Shown: in pieces, positions 9,541 to 21,595 of the stretch | Position numbering within the stretch: position 1 is the first letter of the stretch | Layout: each line of letters starts with the position of its first letter | Assembly (NCBI RefSeq): GCF_030247185.1 | Contig: NC_080571.1 | Coordinates: 33,344,753 to 33,408,752 of the forward strand | Direction of reading: 5' to 3' | DNA length: 64,000 nucleotides | Origin: Malaya genurostris | Taxonomy: Eukaryota; Arthropoda; Insecta; Diptera; Culicidae | The notes under the pieces: model-generated | Told to the model about the DNA's origin: nothing | The model's database searches: none | Seen by the model: only the letters and a program-made list of their open reading frames with translations | Program-made: the position numbers and the translations under genes

Positions 9541-10012
9541 TAATGTCTGAGCTGTTTCTCTTTTAGCTACACATTCGAAAAATTTTATCTGATTTTATTA
9601 TTAGACAAAATTTAGATCAGCTTTTGTAACAAAAATTGCTTTCATGCATTGTTTTTCACTATTTCATTGAGCCTCCCTAGACCGGTACAGAGCACTCGTG
9701 TAGGTTTCAATCCGTTTCCGGGCACTCATTATGTTCTAAACTGGCTAAATACGTTTCCTAAGTGCACTCGCGTTCGTATTTTTTCGGAGTTAGTGAGCGG
9801 TATCCAACAAAATAACTTTCGTCAACTACAGATTCTCGCACAAAATTTATCATGTGAATCTCGCTGTGATTGTCATATTTCTTCCTCGAGACTTGAATAC
9901 AAGAGTAATGACAAATTAAATTAGATTTAATGTTCTATCATATATCTTTATCGGGTGAACGATTAGAACGAAAATATATCAAATAACGCACATAGTTTAT
10001 AAAGATATACTA
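9541..10012. other. No gene seen
   Basis: AT-rich DNA right of the nested stack. The short frames here (for example 9649-9924) have no family features. Confidence 0.5.
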
Positions 10013-10263
10013 CACTCTTAGAAAAAATGAAATTTACGCTTGACGTAATATCAAGTATGCCGTAATTTTTTCGGTGATGACACAATATTACATCTACTAA
10101 CATGTAAATAAAAATTTTGCGTCTGTGTCGATGTAAACTTCAGTTAAATTAACTGTGAAGTTAATGATATGACTTATCTTTACAGGCTATGTATTGTGAA
10201 TGTAAGTGAATCGCGACGCTCCTTTTATGTGCATCTAAGAAGATGCAACATTTTTTAAGTGTG
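10013..10263. mobile_element. Short Tc1/mariner-type MITE
   Basis: Ends are CACTCTTAGAAAAAATG on the left and, reverse-complemented on the right, CACACTTAAAAAATG. TA flanks both sides (10011-10012, 10264-10265). The element is 251 bp with no coding capacity. Imperfect ends plus TA duplication fit a non-autonomous IS630/Tc1/mariner derivative. Confidence 0.5.
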
Positions 10264-10850
10264 TAGTAAGATTAAACACAATTCAATCCCATCCTATCAT
10301 CTAGCGAATCTCAATTCATCTTTCGTTGGGTATTTATTATAAGTTAAGCCTAGTTAATAATTACTTTACGTTATAACGACTTAAATCATATGAATCTTCA
10401 GATGTAATCGGTAGCACTGCTGCCGGTAGAATTTTTCTAAGTCCGGCAGCCCGACAGCATCCTTTTGGCCCGTACAAGTGGCAACCCTAGATGGAGGAAC
10501 TTGTATTTGGTACTTGTTGTTATTTGTATCGCTTAATCGAACACTATTGTCAGTAATTGAAAGCAAATTTTCACCACTTCTAACAAAGTCTATGTTTCGG
10601 ATAAGGTTTACGTTGCAAACTCATTTTGGGCTTCAATTCAAGATGGTTTGGTACATCGGATTTTTTTGTATATCTAGGACCTTTTTATCTTCTGTCATTA
10701 AGGTCCAAAACATAAATTTTTATTATATGCATTTCACTCATATAAAGGGCGAATTCTTTGAAAGGTAAATGATTTGATTTAAAAAAAAACAAAAAAATTG
10801 AAAAACTTGATATAACATAATTTCTATTGGAACAGAACGATCAAAATAAT
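10264..10850. other. No gene seen
   Basis: AT-rich. Short frames at 10381-10768 overlap on both strands and show no recognisable domain. Confidence 0.45.
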
Positions 10851-11130
10851 TTAATTTTTGAAGATGATTTCATGCAAATGTTGGTCGCGGCTCTGCTTTA
10901 GATGGCCCATGCGCAAGGTCCAATTTTGGCACACTCTCTCCAACATATCGGCCGGTATTTCACGAATAATGTCACCGGCCCATAATCCACACCAAACAGT
11001 GACTTTTTTGAGGTGCATTGGCAGCTCTTGCAATGCTTATGGCTGGTCTTCACTCCAGATGCGGCAATTTTGCTTGTTGACGTATCCTTTCAACCAGAAT
11101 TGAGCTTCGTCGCTGAAAACATTTTTTTCT
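10851..11130 (-). pseudogene. Mariner/IS630-type transposase fossil with internal deletion
   Basis: On the minus strand the frame reads FSDEAQFWLKGYVNKQNC, then a stop, then VTVWCGLWAGD joined directly to a C-terminal segment ending in LHEIIFKN. The first part (SDEAQFW ... VWCGLWAG) is typical of a transposase catalytic core around the first Asp. The segment after GD belongs near the C-terminus, so the middle, including the later catalytic Asp/Glu residues, has been deleted. Non-functional. Confidence 0.6.
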
Positions 11131-11534
11131 ATAAAAAAGAGGATCTTCCTCCAACTTTGCCAGTGCCCATTAATGATTAAATTATAGACCAAACTGAACA
11201 AGTTTGACAATGACACAAGACACTAGCTTCACGCAGGATCTGTCAAAAACAGTGTTGCCAAAAAGATACCAGTAACAAAATCATTTTACAGAATTGTTTC
11301 AAAATCTTCACTACTCTACTGCTTTGATCGTTGTCATTTTAGGTTAACTTAACACCGAAATCTATCTTCACTTTCAACGTCGTTCCAACGCATGCAGAAA
11401 ATCGATTGTTGTGTCTGTTAGTATGAATTCTTATCACTGATTTTGATCACTGATAGTTGATTAAAGAGGCACCAAACAATACACTTGCTATTGATGGCCG
11501 TTTCCTTTCCGACAATGAGTTGAATCATTGCTAA

Positions 11535-11540
11535 TCAGTT
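11535..11540 (+). promoter_or_regulatory. Initiator-like TCAGTT upstream of gene A
   Basis: TCAGTT fits the arthropod initiator TCAKTY and would give a 43-nt 5' UTR before the ATG at 11580. No TATA box or DPE at the right spacing was seen. Several GATA/TATC cores lie at 11430-11470, which might matter for a gut-expressed transporter, but this is only suggestive. Confidence 0.3.
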
Positions 11541-11579
11541 TAGTACATCAACTGGGCGAAGTCACATCACTTCCTGAGA

Positions 11580-12989
11580 ATGTCACAAAATTGTTTCTCC
11601 TATCTTCCTTCCGTAGAGGAATACTTCGCGGGTAAGACATTGTACTGCAAGAGGTTTATCGAAATGATTCGTAATTAATTACTCTTTATTTCAGCATACC
11701 CAACGGTATTGATAGTGCTCCTAGTACTGTTTACTATTATCTGGTTCCTCGTGGGATCTTTTTACACGCTAATTGTGAAAGATATCGTCTCCCGGTATGA
11801 GAAGAACTGCCAGTCACAGCTAATATTCGCTAATGTTATCTATGTGGTAAAGTTGTTTGAATTTTCGATCCGATCACGCCGGTAGCATATAGCTGTTTGA
11901 TTAAAACAAATGCTTTTTTGAATAGGTAGTAGTAACATCTTGTATAGTATCACTAACGGTTCCAATTGTATCAGAAAAGTTGGATTTGGTGTCATACATC
12001 ATATTCTCGTGGTGTATATTTGCTTTCTACAGGTACGCTGTTTGTTCGAAACTAAATTTCATAATTTATATAATCCTTGAATTCCAACAGATATATACGA
12101 CTCATTGGAGGTGGTCACAAAACGATACAGGCCATTTATGAAACCAATAATCATCGACTTTCATTGGGCAACCGTTTCCAACGCTTAGTTCATCGGATAG
12201 TGTGAGTTTCGTATGAAAATGATTTTTTGAATATTGATGTTTGTATGATTTGTTTATATAGTTAAGATAAACAATTGTTCTTTACACTTGTTCTGTTTTC
12301 GAGCATTGATTTGCTTTTCAGATTAATTGATGAAATACTTCCATTTTTTTTTCGATTTCAGTGGAAAATATAAAGTTGCAAGATGTTTCATCGTTCAGTT
12401 TCCTATTCTAACTACATTAATATCTACGGTTCAAATCGTACTGCTTATAATCGATGAGGTGAGTAACTTTTATAGTCGATTATCTAGTCAATAACACTAA
12501 AATACATTCCAGGATCTATACTACGGAACCAGTTTGATTTTCTTACCCTTCTCACTCATTTCGATTATCCTATATCTGATAGCTTTTTCGCTGCTCATTA
12601 TTTTTATCGAATCGACTATCCCAGATCTTCAAATCAAAGTAAGTTTGATTCTGTGTTTGCGTCTATTACTATTCAATGGTTGCTTGTAATTACAGAAAAA
12701 GTTTCAGTTCCTGCGTTTGGTCGTGTTGGTGCTCAAAATTCAAGTATCCGTCCTAGAAATAATTTTTAGACAAGTGCATTTTGAATGTGATAATTTTGCG
12801 GGTGAAGCTAGATCTCTATTCAACTGTAAGTACTCTGCGGCAGTTGATACCGACTTCAAGATTCAATATAATCTATTTACAGTCGTGAAACAATCGCTTA
12901 TTGTAGTAGAAATTACACTGTTAGCATTTGCAACCTGGAACATATATCGGAAAGAGAAAAGGAAAACCGTATCTGAGAATTCTTCCTGA
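11580..12989 (+). CDS. OSTalpha-family (solute_trans_a) membrane protein, gene A, 8 exons
   Basis: Exons: 11580-11631, 11695-11846, 11926-12032, 12091-12201, 12362-12458, 12513-12638, 12696-12825, 12883-12989. All introns are GT-AG (51-160 bp) and the joined frame is 294 codons with one terminal TGA. The protein has about seven membrane spans (near residues 18-45, 60-83, 89-107, 146-169, 178-202, 216-238, 262-282). Exon sizes, intron phases and alignment to gene B place it in the organic solute transporter alpha family, plasma-membrane proteins that move steroids, bile-acid-like or other organic anions, usually with a beta partner. It is diverged: the family's D-Y-x-G-G-E motif after span 3 is LIGGGHKT here and the cysteine cluster of exon 4 is absent. 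AATAAA lies at 13048-13053. I am sure of the gene model; substrate unknown. Confidence 0.85.
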
Positions 12990-13047
12990 ATAGTAAATTA
13001 GCAATTGGAGTTGTTATAGTGGAATACTTCAACATCTACTTATAGTC

Positions 13048-13053
13048 AATAAA
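13048..13053 (+). terminator. Polyadenylation signal AATAAA of gene A
   Basis: AATAAA 59 nt after the gene A stop codon, in an AT-rich context with no other candidate nearby. Confidence 0.6.
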
Positions 13054-13324
13054 ATATCATTTTTATATTAATTACAAATAATATATTAAAACGATGTAAA
13101 TACATGAAATTTGAAAGAAACTCTGAATTTTCCCCAGAGTACGTATAATCTTCAAGATATTGGATATACTGTCCAGGAAATTAATTTCCAAACAACTGTT
13201 AACATCATGTGTTGAACTTAAGAATATCTATTATACAAGACCAAAAGTTCGAATAAATGGGCCTAGGAAAAATGAAACGAATTTTTGTAGCTTTCCAGCA
13301 AAACTAATTGAGCTGATTCGAGCA

Positions 13325-13350
13325 TGTTAGCATTTGCAACCTGGAACATA
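13325..13350 (+). pseudogene. Fragment duplicating part of gene A exon 8
   Basis: A 26-bp exact match to 12919-12944 of exon 8 (encoding LAFATWNI), with partial similarity continuing a few bases (CGGAAAG versus CGGAGAG). It lies about 340 bp past the gene A stop and has no open frame of its own. It looks like the remnant of a local duplication. Confidence 0.4.
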
Positions 13351-14860
13351 CACCGGAGAGACACACGGTAATTCACACGGTATGTTCCTAAGCACCTTTC
13401 CCAGTACAGTGGTGTTTTAGTGTCCAGATGCAAATTGTGGACTTTGTTATAAAAAGCGTTTGAAATAGCGAAACATTTTAGTCCGGGGAAGGTTCTGTGA
13501 CGAGAATAATATCTCGCCAATCAGTACCGATAGTGACGTTTGCTAGTCATAAAACGGGCGGAAGCGTTAATGAACAACACCGAAGAAGTAGCAGAAGAAT
13601 TTACCAAATATTACACCACCTGAAGGTACCTCCCATCTATTCAAGTGCTGTATCTCGTCGAATTGTAAAGATCGCTTCCAAAGTAAAACGATCACTGTCT
13701 CATCGCTTCCTTGGATTCATCTAAAGATTGCGATACCTCATCAAAGATAAACTCGAATAAGAGTGGTCTGGCTTTTTGCATGTAACATTTGAATAGGACC
13801 CCTCGATCAGGTCGATTCATCGTTTATTTTAGATCAATTATTATTTGAAGCAAACAAACAAGCGTCTGTTTACTACATGCGTCGTAACTATGACGATGCT
13901 AAAGGTTCATTTTTGGTACGGGCAAATTTTGTTGTGAATTATCCAAAATCTATACTCAATTGATCGTCCCGGCAAAGATAAACTCAAGAAAGAGTAGTCT
14001 GCGATTTCTTATGTATTATTTGAATAGAGCCCCTCGATAAGCTCGGTTCACTGTCAGTTTCCGTATTTTGAAGCAAAACAACAAGCGGCTGATCGCTATG
14101 ACAATGATTGTTTATGTTTGAAAAAATATCAAGTTACAGTATGAACGATGATAAGCAATTTTGTTTCATATCCTGTGATTCTTACAATAAGAAAGTAAAA
14201 ACTACTTAGAGCCATTACCTAGAATTTATTTAGTTTGTTATTTCCTCATCCCACGAAGCATTAAAGTCAGTTGAGACAAGAAATCATTATGTGCCGAATG
14301 TAAACATATGTTTGCTTCCTTCCTAACATGTATTGTATTCCATGGCATTTTTTCAATAGTATTCCATGGCATTTTTTCGGAACTACACTGATGAAAATTT
14401 GCACGATCGATTCATATGTAAACACCACTTCAATTTAATATGCTTTTTCTTATCAATACATAACCAATGCGATTTGTTTCAACATTTCATGTGCAAACTC
14501 ACTAAGATGCGAGATTAAATTATTTTTCACTTATATTTGATGTGTTTTTCCTTTGAGTGTGATGTGTTTTAATATTGAATCGAGCTACATTTGTTAAACA
14601 CTTTATTTTCTAGTGGGAACGAATACAGCACAAATGTATGTGCAAAACACTTGAATCGATCAACTCTGTTTCAATTGAAAGCTATGTGGAAAACTATGTG
14701 ACATTCTCATGAAATACATACAGAATCTAGAGATAACGATATATCTGATCGTTTTTAAGTGCATTTCATATAAACGTAGCATGATTCCCACTAAATATCA
14801 ACAGTTTTTACACTAATTTTATGAGTGAAGTGTATATTTTCATGAATTCCATGTGCTCTA
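13351..14860. other. No gene; old local duplications
   Basis: 13743-13920 and 13974-14110 share order and wording (AAAGATAAACTC, ATTTGAATAG, CCCCTCGAT, TTGAAGCAAA), a degraded direct duplication. GTATTCCATGGCATTTTTTC occurs twice in tandem at 14334-14378. No coding evidence. Confidence 0.4.
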
Positions 14861-15119
14861 CACTGAAAGAATTTACCGGCCACAAGCTGAATGGTTTTTG
14901 CTTCATCCGATCCCCATAACGATTTTCAGATGGTTTTAATAAGTCGGCCATTCAATTTCCCCTCTGTCAAAAACAAATTGATTTGTATGAATATCATTGA
15001 AAATTTGTGTGAAGCACATACACTTATAAATTGAATGAATCCAAAATGTAGATGATTTTCGTTTCAAAATTAATCATCACAGCAGCCATATAGAAAATAC
15101 TATTCATTTTTTTAGTGCG
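14861..15119. mobile_element. Possible TA-flanked MITE
   Basis: Left end CACTGAAAGAATTTACC and right end (reverse complement) CGCACTAAAAAAATG are loosely similar, and TA borders both sides (14859-14860, 15120-15121). No coding capacity. The ends are weak, so this is tentative. Confidence 0.25.
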
Positions 15120-15120
15120 T

Positions 15121-15198
15121 ATGATGTTCGTACATATAATCGCATACCAATAATATCATATGATGTTCGTACATATAATCGCATACGCATAATATCAT
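15121..15198. repeat. Two-copy 39-bp tandem repeat
   Basis: ATGATGTTCGTACATATAAT and the following bases are repeated at 15121 and 15160 with two differences. It adjoins the right edge of the possible MITE at 14861-15119. Confidence 0.6.
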
Positions 15199-15199
15199 C

Positions 15200-16066
15200 G
15201 TCGGATGATATTAAGGAGATTTTTATGTAGTTTTATGTATTACGGAGTCCTTATAATGTGGATGATATTAAGAAGAAATAATATTGAAATTATACAGCTG
15301 GAAATGAAAATAAATTAAAATGCAAATGACCTGCAATTAAAAAGTTTTAATTATTCTCCACTTCCATTTTAAAACATTTCTATGACAGTTGAAATTTTTT
15401 ACAATTGCATTGGAGTTCAATGAGTATGAATAAGAACTGGTCAAAGTGTCAAAAAGGTATCACAGTATATGGATATTTTTCAAAATCGAGGAACTGATAT
15501 GTAAGTGCTCCTAACAAAGGTGGAAATGATCAGATTTGATACGCAAAATATAACGAAGAATGTCCCACACACTTTCGTCAACTAAGATGTTGGAACGGAT
15601 TTTGGCGTATACTATAGTTTACAAAAATTGATAAGATTATTCGCAAGAGTGTTTTAGGCTGGAACCGCAGGATGCCTAATAAAACTATGAAATATTGTAC
15701 GAATAATTAAGTTTGGGCAATTTCAATTTATTTTATTGAAATAGTAACAAAGTCATAAAAAAAGTTAATTTAATGAATAGAATTGGTTGAAGCTGCATTT
15801 TTTTCCTTTAATGGATTTAGATTTTTTTTAAAACATTTTCACTGAATTAATAAAAACAATAACATTGAAAGAAGAAGATATAAAAAACACTGAAGATAAA
15901 AAATCATTTATTTAACAAAAATAAAAATATATTTGTTCAAATTTAATTTTGGTTTTTTCTCGCGTACGTGGTATTATAATTATAATTAATATATTTCAAA
16001 CCGATCAGCACTATCACCCGATTCATCTGGAAGGTTTTGCTTCTAACCATTACGACGGCACTTTTT
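15200..16066. other. No gene seen
   Basis: AT-rich spacer with no open frame of note and no recognised repeat ends. Confidence 0.45.
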
Positions 16067-16368
16067 TCATGTTTTGATCTGCTTTTTGAAGTTGGTCGTA
16101 TTTTTGTTGTTGATAAAACGGTTCATAATAATCGAATGATTTGTTGCCGAATTTATGTAAATCCACTTACACTGATTACACCAGAAATTACCGAGCGTGC
16201 TATTTTTCTTTGAAATAAATTCCGAACTGCAAAACATGTCGCAACATTGGTCGTATGTATGCGGATCAAAGATAGTTTCTTCTGGCTTCTTGCCCTTGAA
16301 TAAAATAACTGAAAGGCAATTGGTTGAATAGTTGATAATGTCTCAAGAAACTTACCTTCCCACTCCAT
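16067..16368 (-). CDS. Possible small two-exon gene of unknown function
   Basis: On the minus strand a 13-base exon from ATG (16368-16356) joins, across a 47-bp intron (16355-16309, GTAAGT...TTTCAG), to 16308-16067, giving 84 codons and a stop in frame. The protein reads MEWEVILFKGKKPEETIFDP at its start, then a cysteine-rich middle with C-C-x3-C (QCCDMFCS) and C-x2-C (WCNQCKW), then an Asn/Lys tail. The composition looks protein-like, unlike the alternative frames. A strong GTAAGT at about 16168 could end exon 2 earlier, and upstream exons may exist, since the frame is open for about 14 codons before the ATG. I do not recognise the family. It could be a decayed gene. Confidence 0.35.
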
Positions 16369-18025
16369 GGTAGTAAAAATAATATATTTAGTGAGGCACT
16401 CTGCTTTAGTTTTAAGGTGCCGAGAGCAAGGTTTTCACATATACCACTTAGACACCAGAGACAATGTTGCAGAGAAACCATAAGATTTATTGTTACATAT
16501 TCATTGAAATTTTTCCATTTAACATAAGTAGACATTTCAATATTCTGTATAAACTATGCTGGAGTCGGTTGAGTTATCGTACTAATTTTCGTCAGGGTAT
16601 TCAATGGATTGTACACAAACTTTTTACAATGAAGTGTGTAGGTTGTTAAGTATCGTAACAATTGAAGGCTTAATTTTTCCCCTCAACAATTTTTCGGAAA
16701 AGAATTTAGTGTAAAGTTTGAATATATTCACCATTTAGCAGCAGAAACCAACATAAGAAAAACATATTGCACTGTGAAAAATATATTTTGTCATCAACAT
16801 ACAATAAATTGTATTTAACCGAATAGTTCCGATCGAGAATCACTTATTTCCGCTGGTTTATTAATATAAGAAAATGTAAGAAAACTTTAAAGTTGAAAGT
16901 ATCAATTTCATATAAAATATCGTTTGTTGTAAGATACACGACTTTTCCGTTTCCATTCAAATGCAAATTATATTACTGTTGAAAACCGTTATAACCTTTC
17001 CAAACGATTTCACACTAAATTCAAAAATTCCCAGATTATTTTAAAAATTAAAAAAATTTCCCAGATTATTTAAAATAATATTTTTATTTACAATAAAATT
17101 GATTGATAGTAAGAACATGATTGACTTGTACACTAAAAATCTGCAGCAAAGTATGCAGATGATCAAGTTCTGCATTGCAATATAGTTATAGAGATTTGTT
17201 GGTTTCCATCTCTGGAAAAAGACGCTTGTAAAAAGAAAAAAACTCAGATCTGATCCATACCAAGAGTATGCAGTAGATCCATGGTAGAATGAAAACTTTC
17301 TTGTTAAATTTTGAGCATGTTTAATTCTACTGATTAAATCAGAGTTTTTTTTTTAAAAAAAAGCTTCGTCATTCATTTCGATTCAGTTGTTTGGCTCGAT
17401 TTTCTATTAAACATAAGGGTCGGAGGTCGGAGCAGGTCTACTCTTATCTAACTGATTGTTTAAGATAGTATATACAATTAAATATAATTGATCCGATATA
17501 CGGATTCAAAAAGGTTTTGAATTAATTAATTAATGATCCTATGAATATTTCTTCATAATATGCATACAGATTTTTCGGTAACGTCGAAGAGCTTCAATAA
17601 AAAGATCTTCGGCGACGACTCTTCGGTGTTTGCAGAGGAATAGTTGAAACCACTGAAATGGCATCACATCACTTGAGAGGATTCACGTTCACATTAGCAT
17701 CGCTTTTGCCATCGGGGAAATGGATCTGGTCGGATATATTTTTGTTATTCTAAAATCACGCCTGTCTGTATTTGTTTGATCAACAGAAGAATAATAGAAA
17801 TTCACACAATATATCCTTTCAAGGAACCTACAGCACCTACTCTTTGTAACTTTGCATACAGAATCGAATCCATTTTAATCGAATTACGAAATTTTTCGGA
17901 AATCTGTAGAACTTCTGGTCTTGAAACTTGGATTTTTTTTTCAGTCGCAAAATAATGCTTCGCACTTCATATTCATTTTATCAAGTATTGAAACAAACAA
18001 CTATCAACTTTGAAAACACTTATCT
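16369..18025. other. No gene recognised
   Basis: AT-rich. Several short overlapping frames near 16266-16649 may include upstream exons of the candidate at 16067-16368, but none is convincing. CCCAGATTATTT recurs at 17030-17070. Confidence 0.35.
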
Positions 18026-18069
18026 CTTCTTCTTCTTCTTCTTCTTCTTCTTCTTCTTCTTCTTCTTCC
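18026..18069. repeat. (CTT)n microsatellite
   Basis: About 14 uninterrupted CTT units. It creates spurious poly-Phe and poly-Arg frames on the two strands. Confidence 0.95.
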
Positions 18070-19295
18070 GGTTGATGGCACTACAAGCGAAAATCCCGCT
18101 GTGTGGCTACGTCGAAATACTCGAATTTTCACTGCACTAACACGATACAACGTGCTCACCGTTTGAGAGATTCGCCGGAAGTGCACACTAATTTCAATTT
18201 GTCACACATTAAAAAAACTGATAACGGACAACACTTACATTCTACACAGATAGAATATTTTGCAGAATTCGGTAATTTTTTTACCGAATTTTCAACAACT
18301 GAACGATCGGTAATCTGTTCGGTGAAAGAACTGATCACTGAGTAATATGAACAAAATGTTTTATCTTATACAATCCGAAAAACCTTTTAATTTGCGAATT
18401 TCAATCAAATCAAAAAACATTACCAGCCCATTCATTAGACGATACTTCTGAATTTACTGAACTGTTCGGTATTTGTTTGACAATTCACTCATTTTGTTGG
18501 ACTGTCAAACAACTACCGAATTATAAAAGGTTTTTCGGATTGTATGAAATATAACATTTTTTTGCCTTTCTCATATAGAAAGGTTATGCAATCACTGTGA
18601 AAACCGATTTTTTAACCGAAGCCCGGAGGGCCGAATGTCATATACCATTCGATTCAGCGCGACGAACTGAGCAAATGTCTGTGTGTGTATGTTTATAACA
18701 AAAATGTGCACTCGGTTTCTCGAAGATGGCTGGACCGATTTTCACAAACTTATACCGTTTTCGTTTATTGATCAGAGCAGCCCGAGAACTGACCCAGAGT
18801 CGCATCCATGCGAGGTTGTTTATTTTTTTTCTTTTTTTCTTGAGTTGTTGTTTAGGGCGTGTACCACGTGTTCGTTTTACTCGGAGTCAGAGTCGCCCGC
18901 ATGTAGGTTCAAAAACGAAAACGGTATTGGATTCAAATGAAAGGTTTCTCAGTCCCATAGGGTGCTATTGAATTTTACCCGGATCGGACTTCCGGTTCAG
19001 GAGTAACGGCGTAAAATGTGCAAAAAATGCAATTTAAGTTGAAGGCCTTGTAGTTTTATATATTGCTGTTGAATTTTGTTGAATTTCATCTGGATCCGAC
19101 TTCCGGTTCGGGAGTAATGGGGTAAAATATGCAAAATGAACTAAAAACGTGTAATCGATTTTCTCAGAGAGCGCTCATCCAAGTTTTATAAACTTAGATT
19201 CAAATGAAGGGTCCCACAGTTCCATACGAAGTTCCTGAGTTTCATCCGGATGCGACTTCATGTTCCGGAGTTATAGGGTAAAGTGTGTTCAATAT

Positions 19296-19938
19296 CAGAG
19301 CTTAAAATTGTCACGCATTCTCAATGAAAGAAACCATTCCAGCAGTCTCATTTTCAATGTTTTACTGTCTTATTCCTAAATGACCGACACCAGAACAAAC
19401 CAAGAGAGACGAAGCATTTTCGTTTCTCATCGAAAAAATGAGAGAGCATAATTACCAATGTCACTCTTTCCTCTGTGACAAGACGAAACCAAACTAACGT
19501 CTTCAGGTAGCAACAGCAGAATTTCAATTCTCATTCTTTCATCAATGTATTGAAAATATGTGACACTTGGCTATGAAAAGTGACTAAAATATGGCAAATC
19601 GAAGTAATTACATCCCAGAACTTCTTTGGAAACCAAAACTACTACAAATTCGAGCACCAACAGTTAAAATTTATTGTGAAACCTTTTTCTGTCGTTTTCA
19701 ATTCTCACAGCTTTGGTTAAATATCGACACTGAATACTACGGAATTTTCACAGAAAACTGCAAATGACCGAAAGGACAAATGAAAGAAAAAACACAATTT
19801 TGAAACTACTGTCCTGCTTATGTCATTGACTGGACATGGATTTCGTTCTCATAGTTTGCAAGCGAAGCTGAGAGTGACAGTAATTTCTTGTCATTTTCGT
19901 CTATTCTTCAGTCAATGAAAATGACTTTTTTAGCTCTG
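19296..19938 (+). mobile_element. hAT-like MITE, 643 bp, copy 1
   Basis: Ends are CAGAGCTTAAAA and, inverted at the right, CAGAGCTAAAAA. The 8-bp duplication TTCAATAT flanks it at 19288-19295 and 19939-19946. CAG-type ends with an 8-bp duplication fit the hAT superfamily. No transposase frame. A second copy lies at 38621-39269. Confidence 0.75.
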
Positions 19939-20426
19939 TTCAATATGGTACACCGTCACTTAAACCGGCGAAACAAAAACCGCAAAAAATTTTCTAAATA
20001 GGACTCAAAATTCCACATATCAATAGTCATTATCGGTAGGCAGCTAAACAAACCAATTCTGGCTAACCTGGTTCCCGGTTTTCGATTAACGACGGGAAAA
20101 AATAGTCATATACTCAAAAGTGGATCTCACTCACTTTTCTCAGAGTTTGCAGAACCGATATTTCCAATCTTAAGGTCAAATGAAAGGTTAGGTCTTATGG
20201 TCCTACCAAAAATTACTGCATATCTTCGGATTCAACAAAAATTGAAACCGTCGTTCAGACTACGATGCAAAAACGTATAAAAACTTCAAAATTTGAACTA
20301 GTAGAGTTTGTACGTCGTTGGTGGCCGTACGAACCGACTTAGATTATACCAATTCTCGGGTTCCTGTGTTACAATTACATATAATAGTGAATCCACTTCG
20401 TTTTTTAAAGGTCATTTTACTGTTGT

Positions 20427-20475
20427 GATTTTGTCGTGAATACGACTTACTTTACTATGGGGTGCCTTTTCAAAA
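20427..20475 (+). repeat. Dispersed repeat end, inverted partner at 41045-41092
   Basis: GTCGTGAATACGACTTACTT with the adjoining TACTATGGGGTGCC occurs here and as the reverse complement at about 41050-41090. It is probably the terminus of another repeat family. The other end was not located. Confidence 0.45.
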
Positions 20476-21535
20476 TTTACCCTCTGAGAGAGTGATAAGT
20501 TTTTGATCGTGAATATCTATTGTTGTATCTAACGAATCAATATAATTTTTGCTACATGCAATAGGAAATATGATCACAATTTTATGATAAAATTTTCAGT
20601 TTTGTGACATAATCTCAAATAATTCAAAATTAAACTTTTCTGAAATGTTTGGTATAAACGAGTATCAAAGAGGATAATTCATAAGGCGCGTTTGCCTTTC
20701 TCGTATTTTGAAAGCTCATATCTCAGTGATCTGTGGAAGGATTTATATAATCCAATTACCATTAGAATCGAATTTTTTCAACTTAAACGTGTATAGCAAA
20801 AGCATTGAAGTATTTTAATAGTAAACTATTGAAAAACCTGTCTCATTTGACCCATGTCAACACCAGGAAGAGAGGAACTGAGGACACGCTGAGGAAGAGA
20901 ACAAAATATCTGCTGTTGTACAACAAATCGTTCGAGGAAAACGTTCCGAACAGTGTTTAATACTGTAGTGAGTTCCACAATTTGGCCCTTCTGAAAGGCA
21001 GGATTGAATCCCGTACAGCACCCTGATAGTTTCTTTCAATGGAATGCAAATCCGAAATGAAATAATCGACATTAAAATTCTGTATGCGGCTATTTTTATA
21101 GCCGTTAGGACCGCCCATTAGTGAAAAAGCTACAAACGAAATCACGTAAAAAGAAAGCTCCTAACAAAAATTGGATCAGTTTGTATTCTATCGCCACTGC
21201 GAGCAGATGTACTTTGTGTCGTTTGCAAAGCTTGCGATTACGTCACAGCTGCCAGTCATTATCATTGGTGAAAAAACAACGGTGGAGAGCATTACACAAA
21301 ATCAGCCGTTCTAATGGCTCTAAAAGTTTTCTAAAAAGTTTCCTCAGTTTAGTGCAAATCTAGAACAGTTTGGTTTGATTTTTGCACTTTTCGCTGTGTG
21401 AAATTCACAGTAATCGAGATCAAGTGAAGCCTTCTTTGTTTTTGCGAAAAATGTGAAAAAGGGGAATGCTTGCATAATTCATACAATTGATCAACTAATT
21501 GATATTCGGAAGTGTTAAGGAACATGCCAGTTGTT

Positions 21536-21595
21536 TTCGTATTCACGACATCCAGTTATGTCTCTGACATTACCCACCCGCCTTTTTTGATTCTG
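21536..21595 (+). repeat. Short dispersed repeat, three partial copies in window
   Basis: CATCCAGTTATGTCTCTGAC plus the following ATTACCCA is shared with about 37485-37520 (same strand) and 40012-40040 (inverted). Similarity between the first and third copies extends over about 120 bp (TTGATCAACTAATTGATATT region). Confidence 0.5.

Noticed and set aside
17928..18186. Poly-Phe and poly-Arg frames
   Set aside because: Caused by the (CTT)n microsatellite.
20857..21145. Minus-strand frames preceded by CTATAAAAATAG as a possible gene
   Set aside because: Frames are short and overlapping, no initiator lies at the right distance, and no family is recognised.
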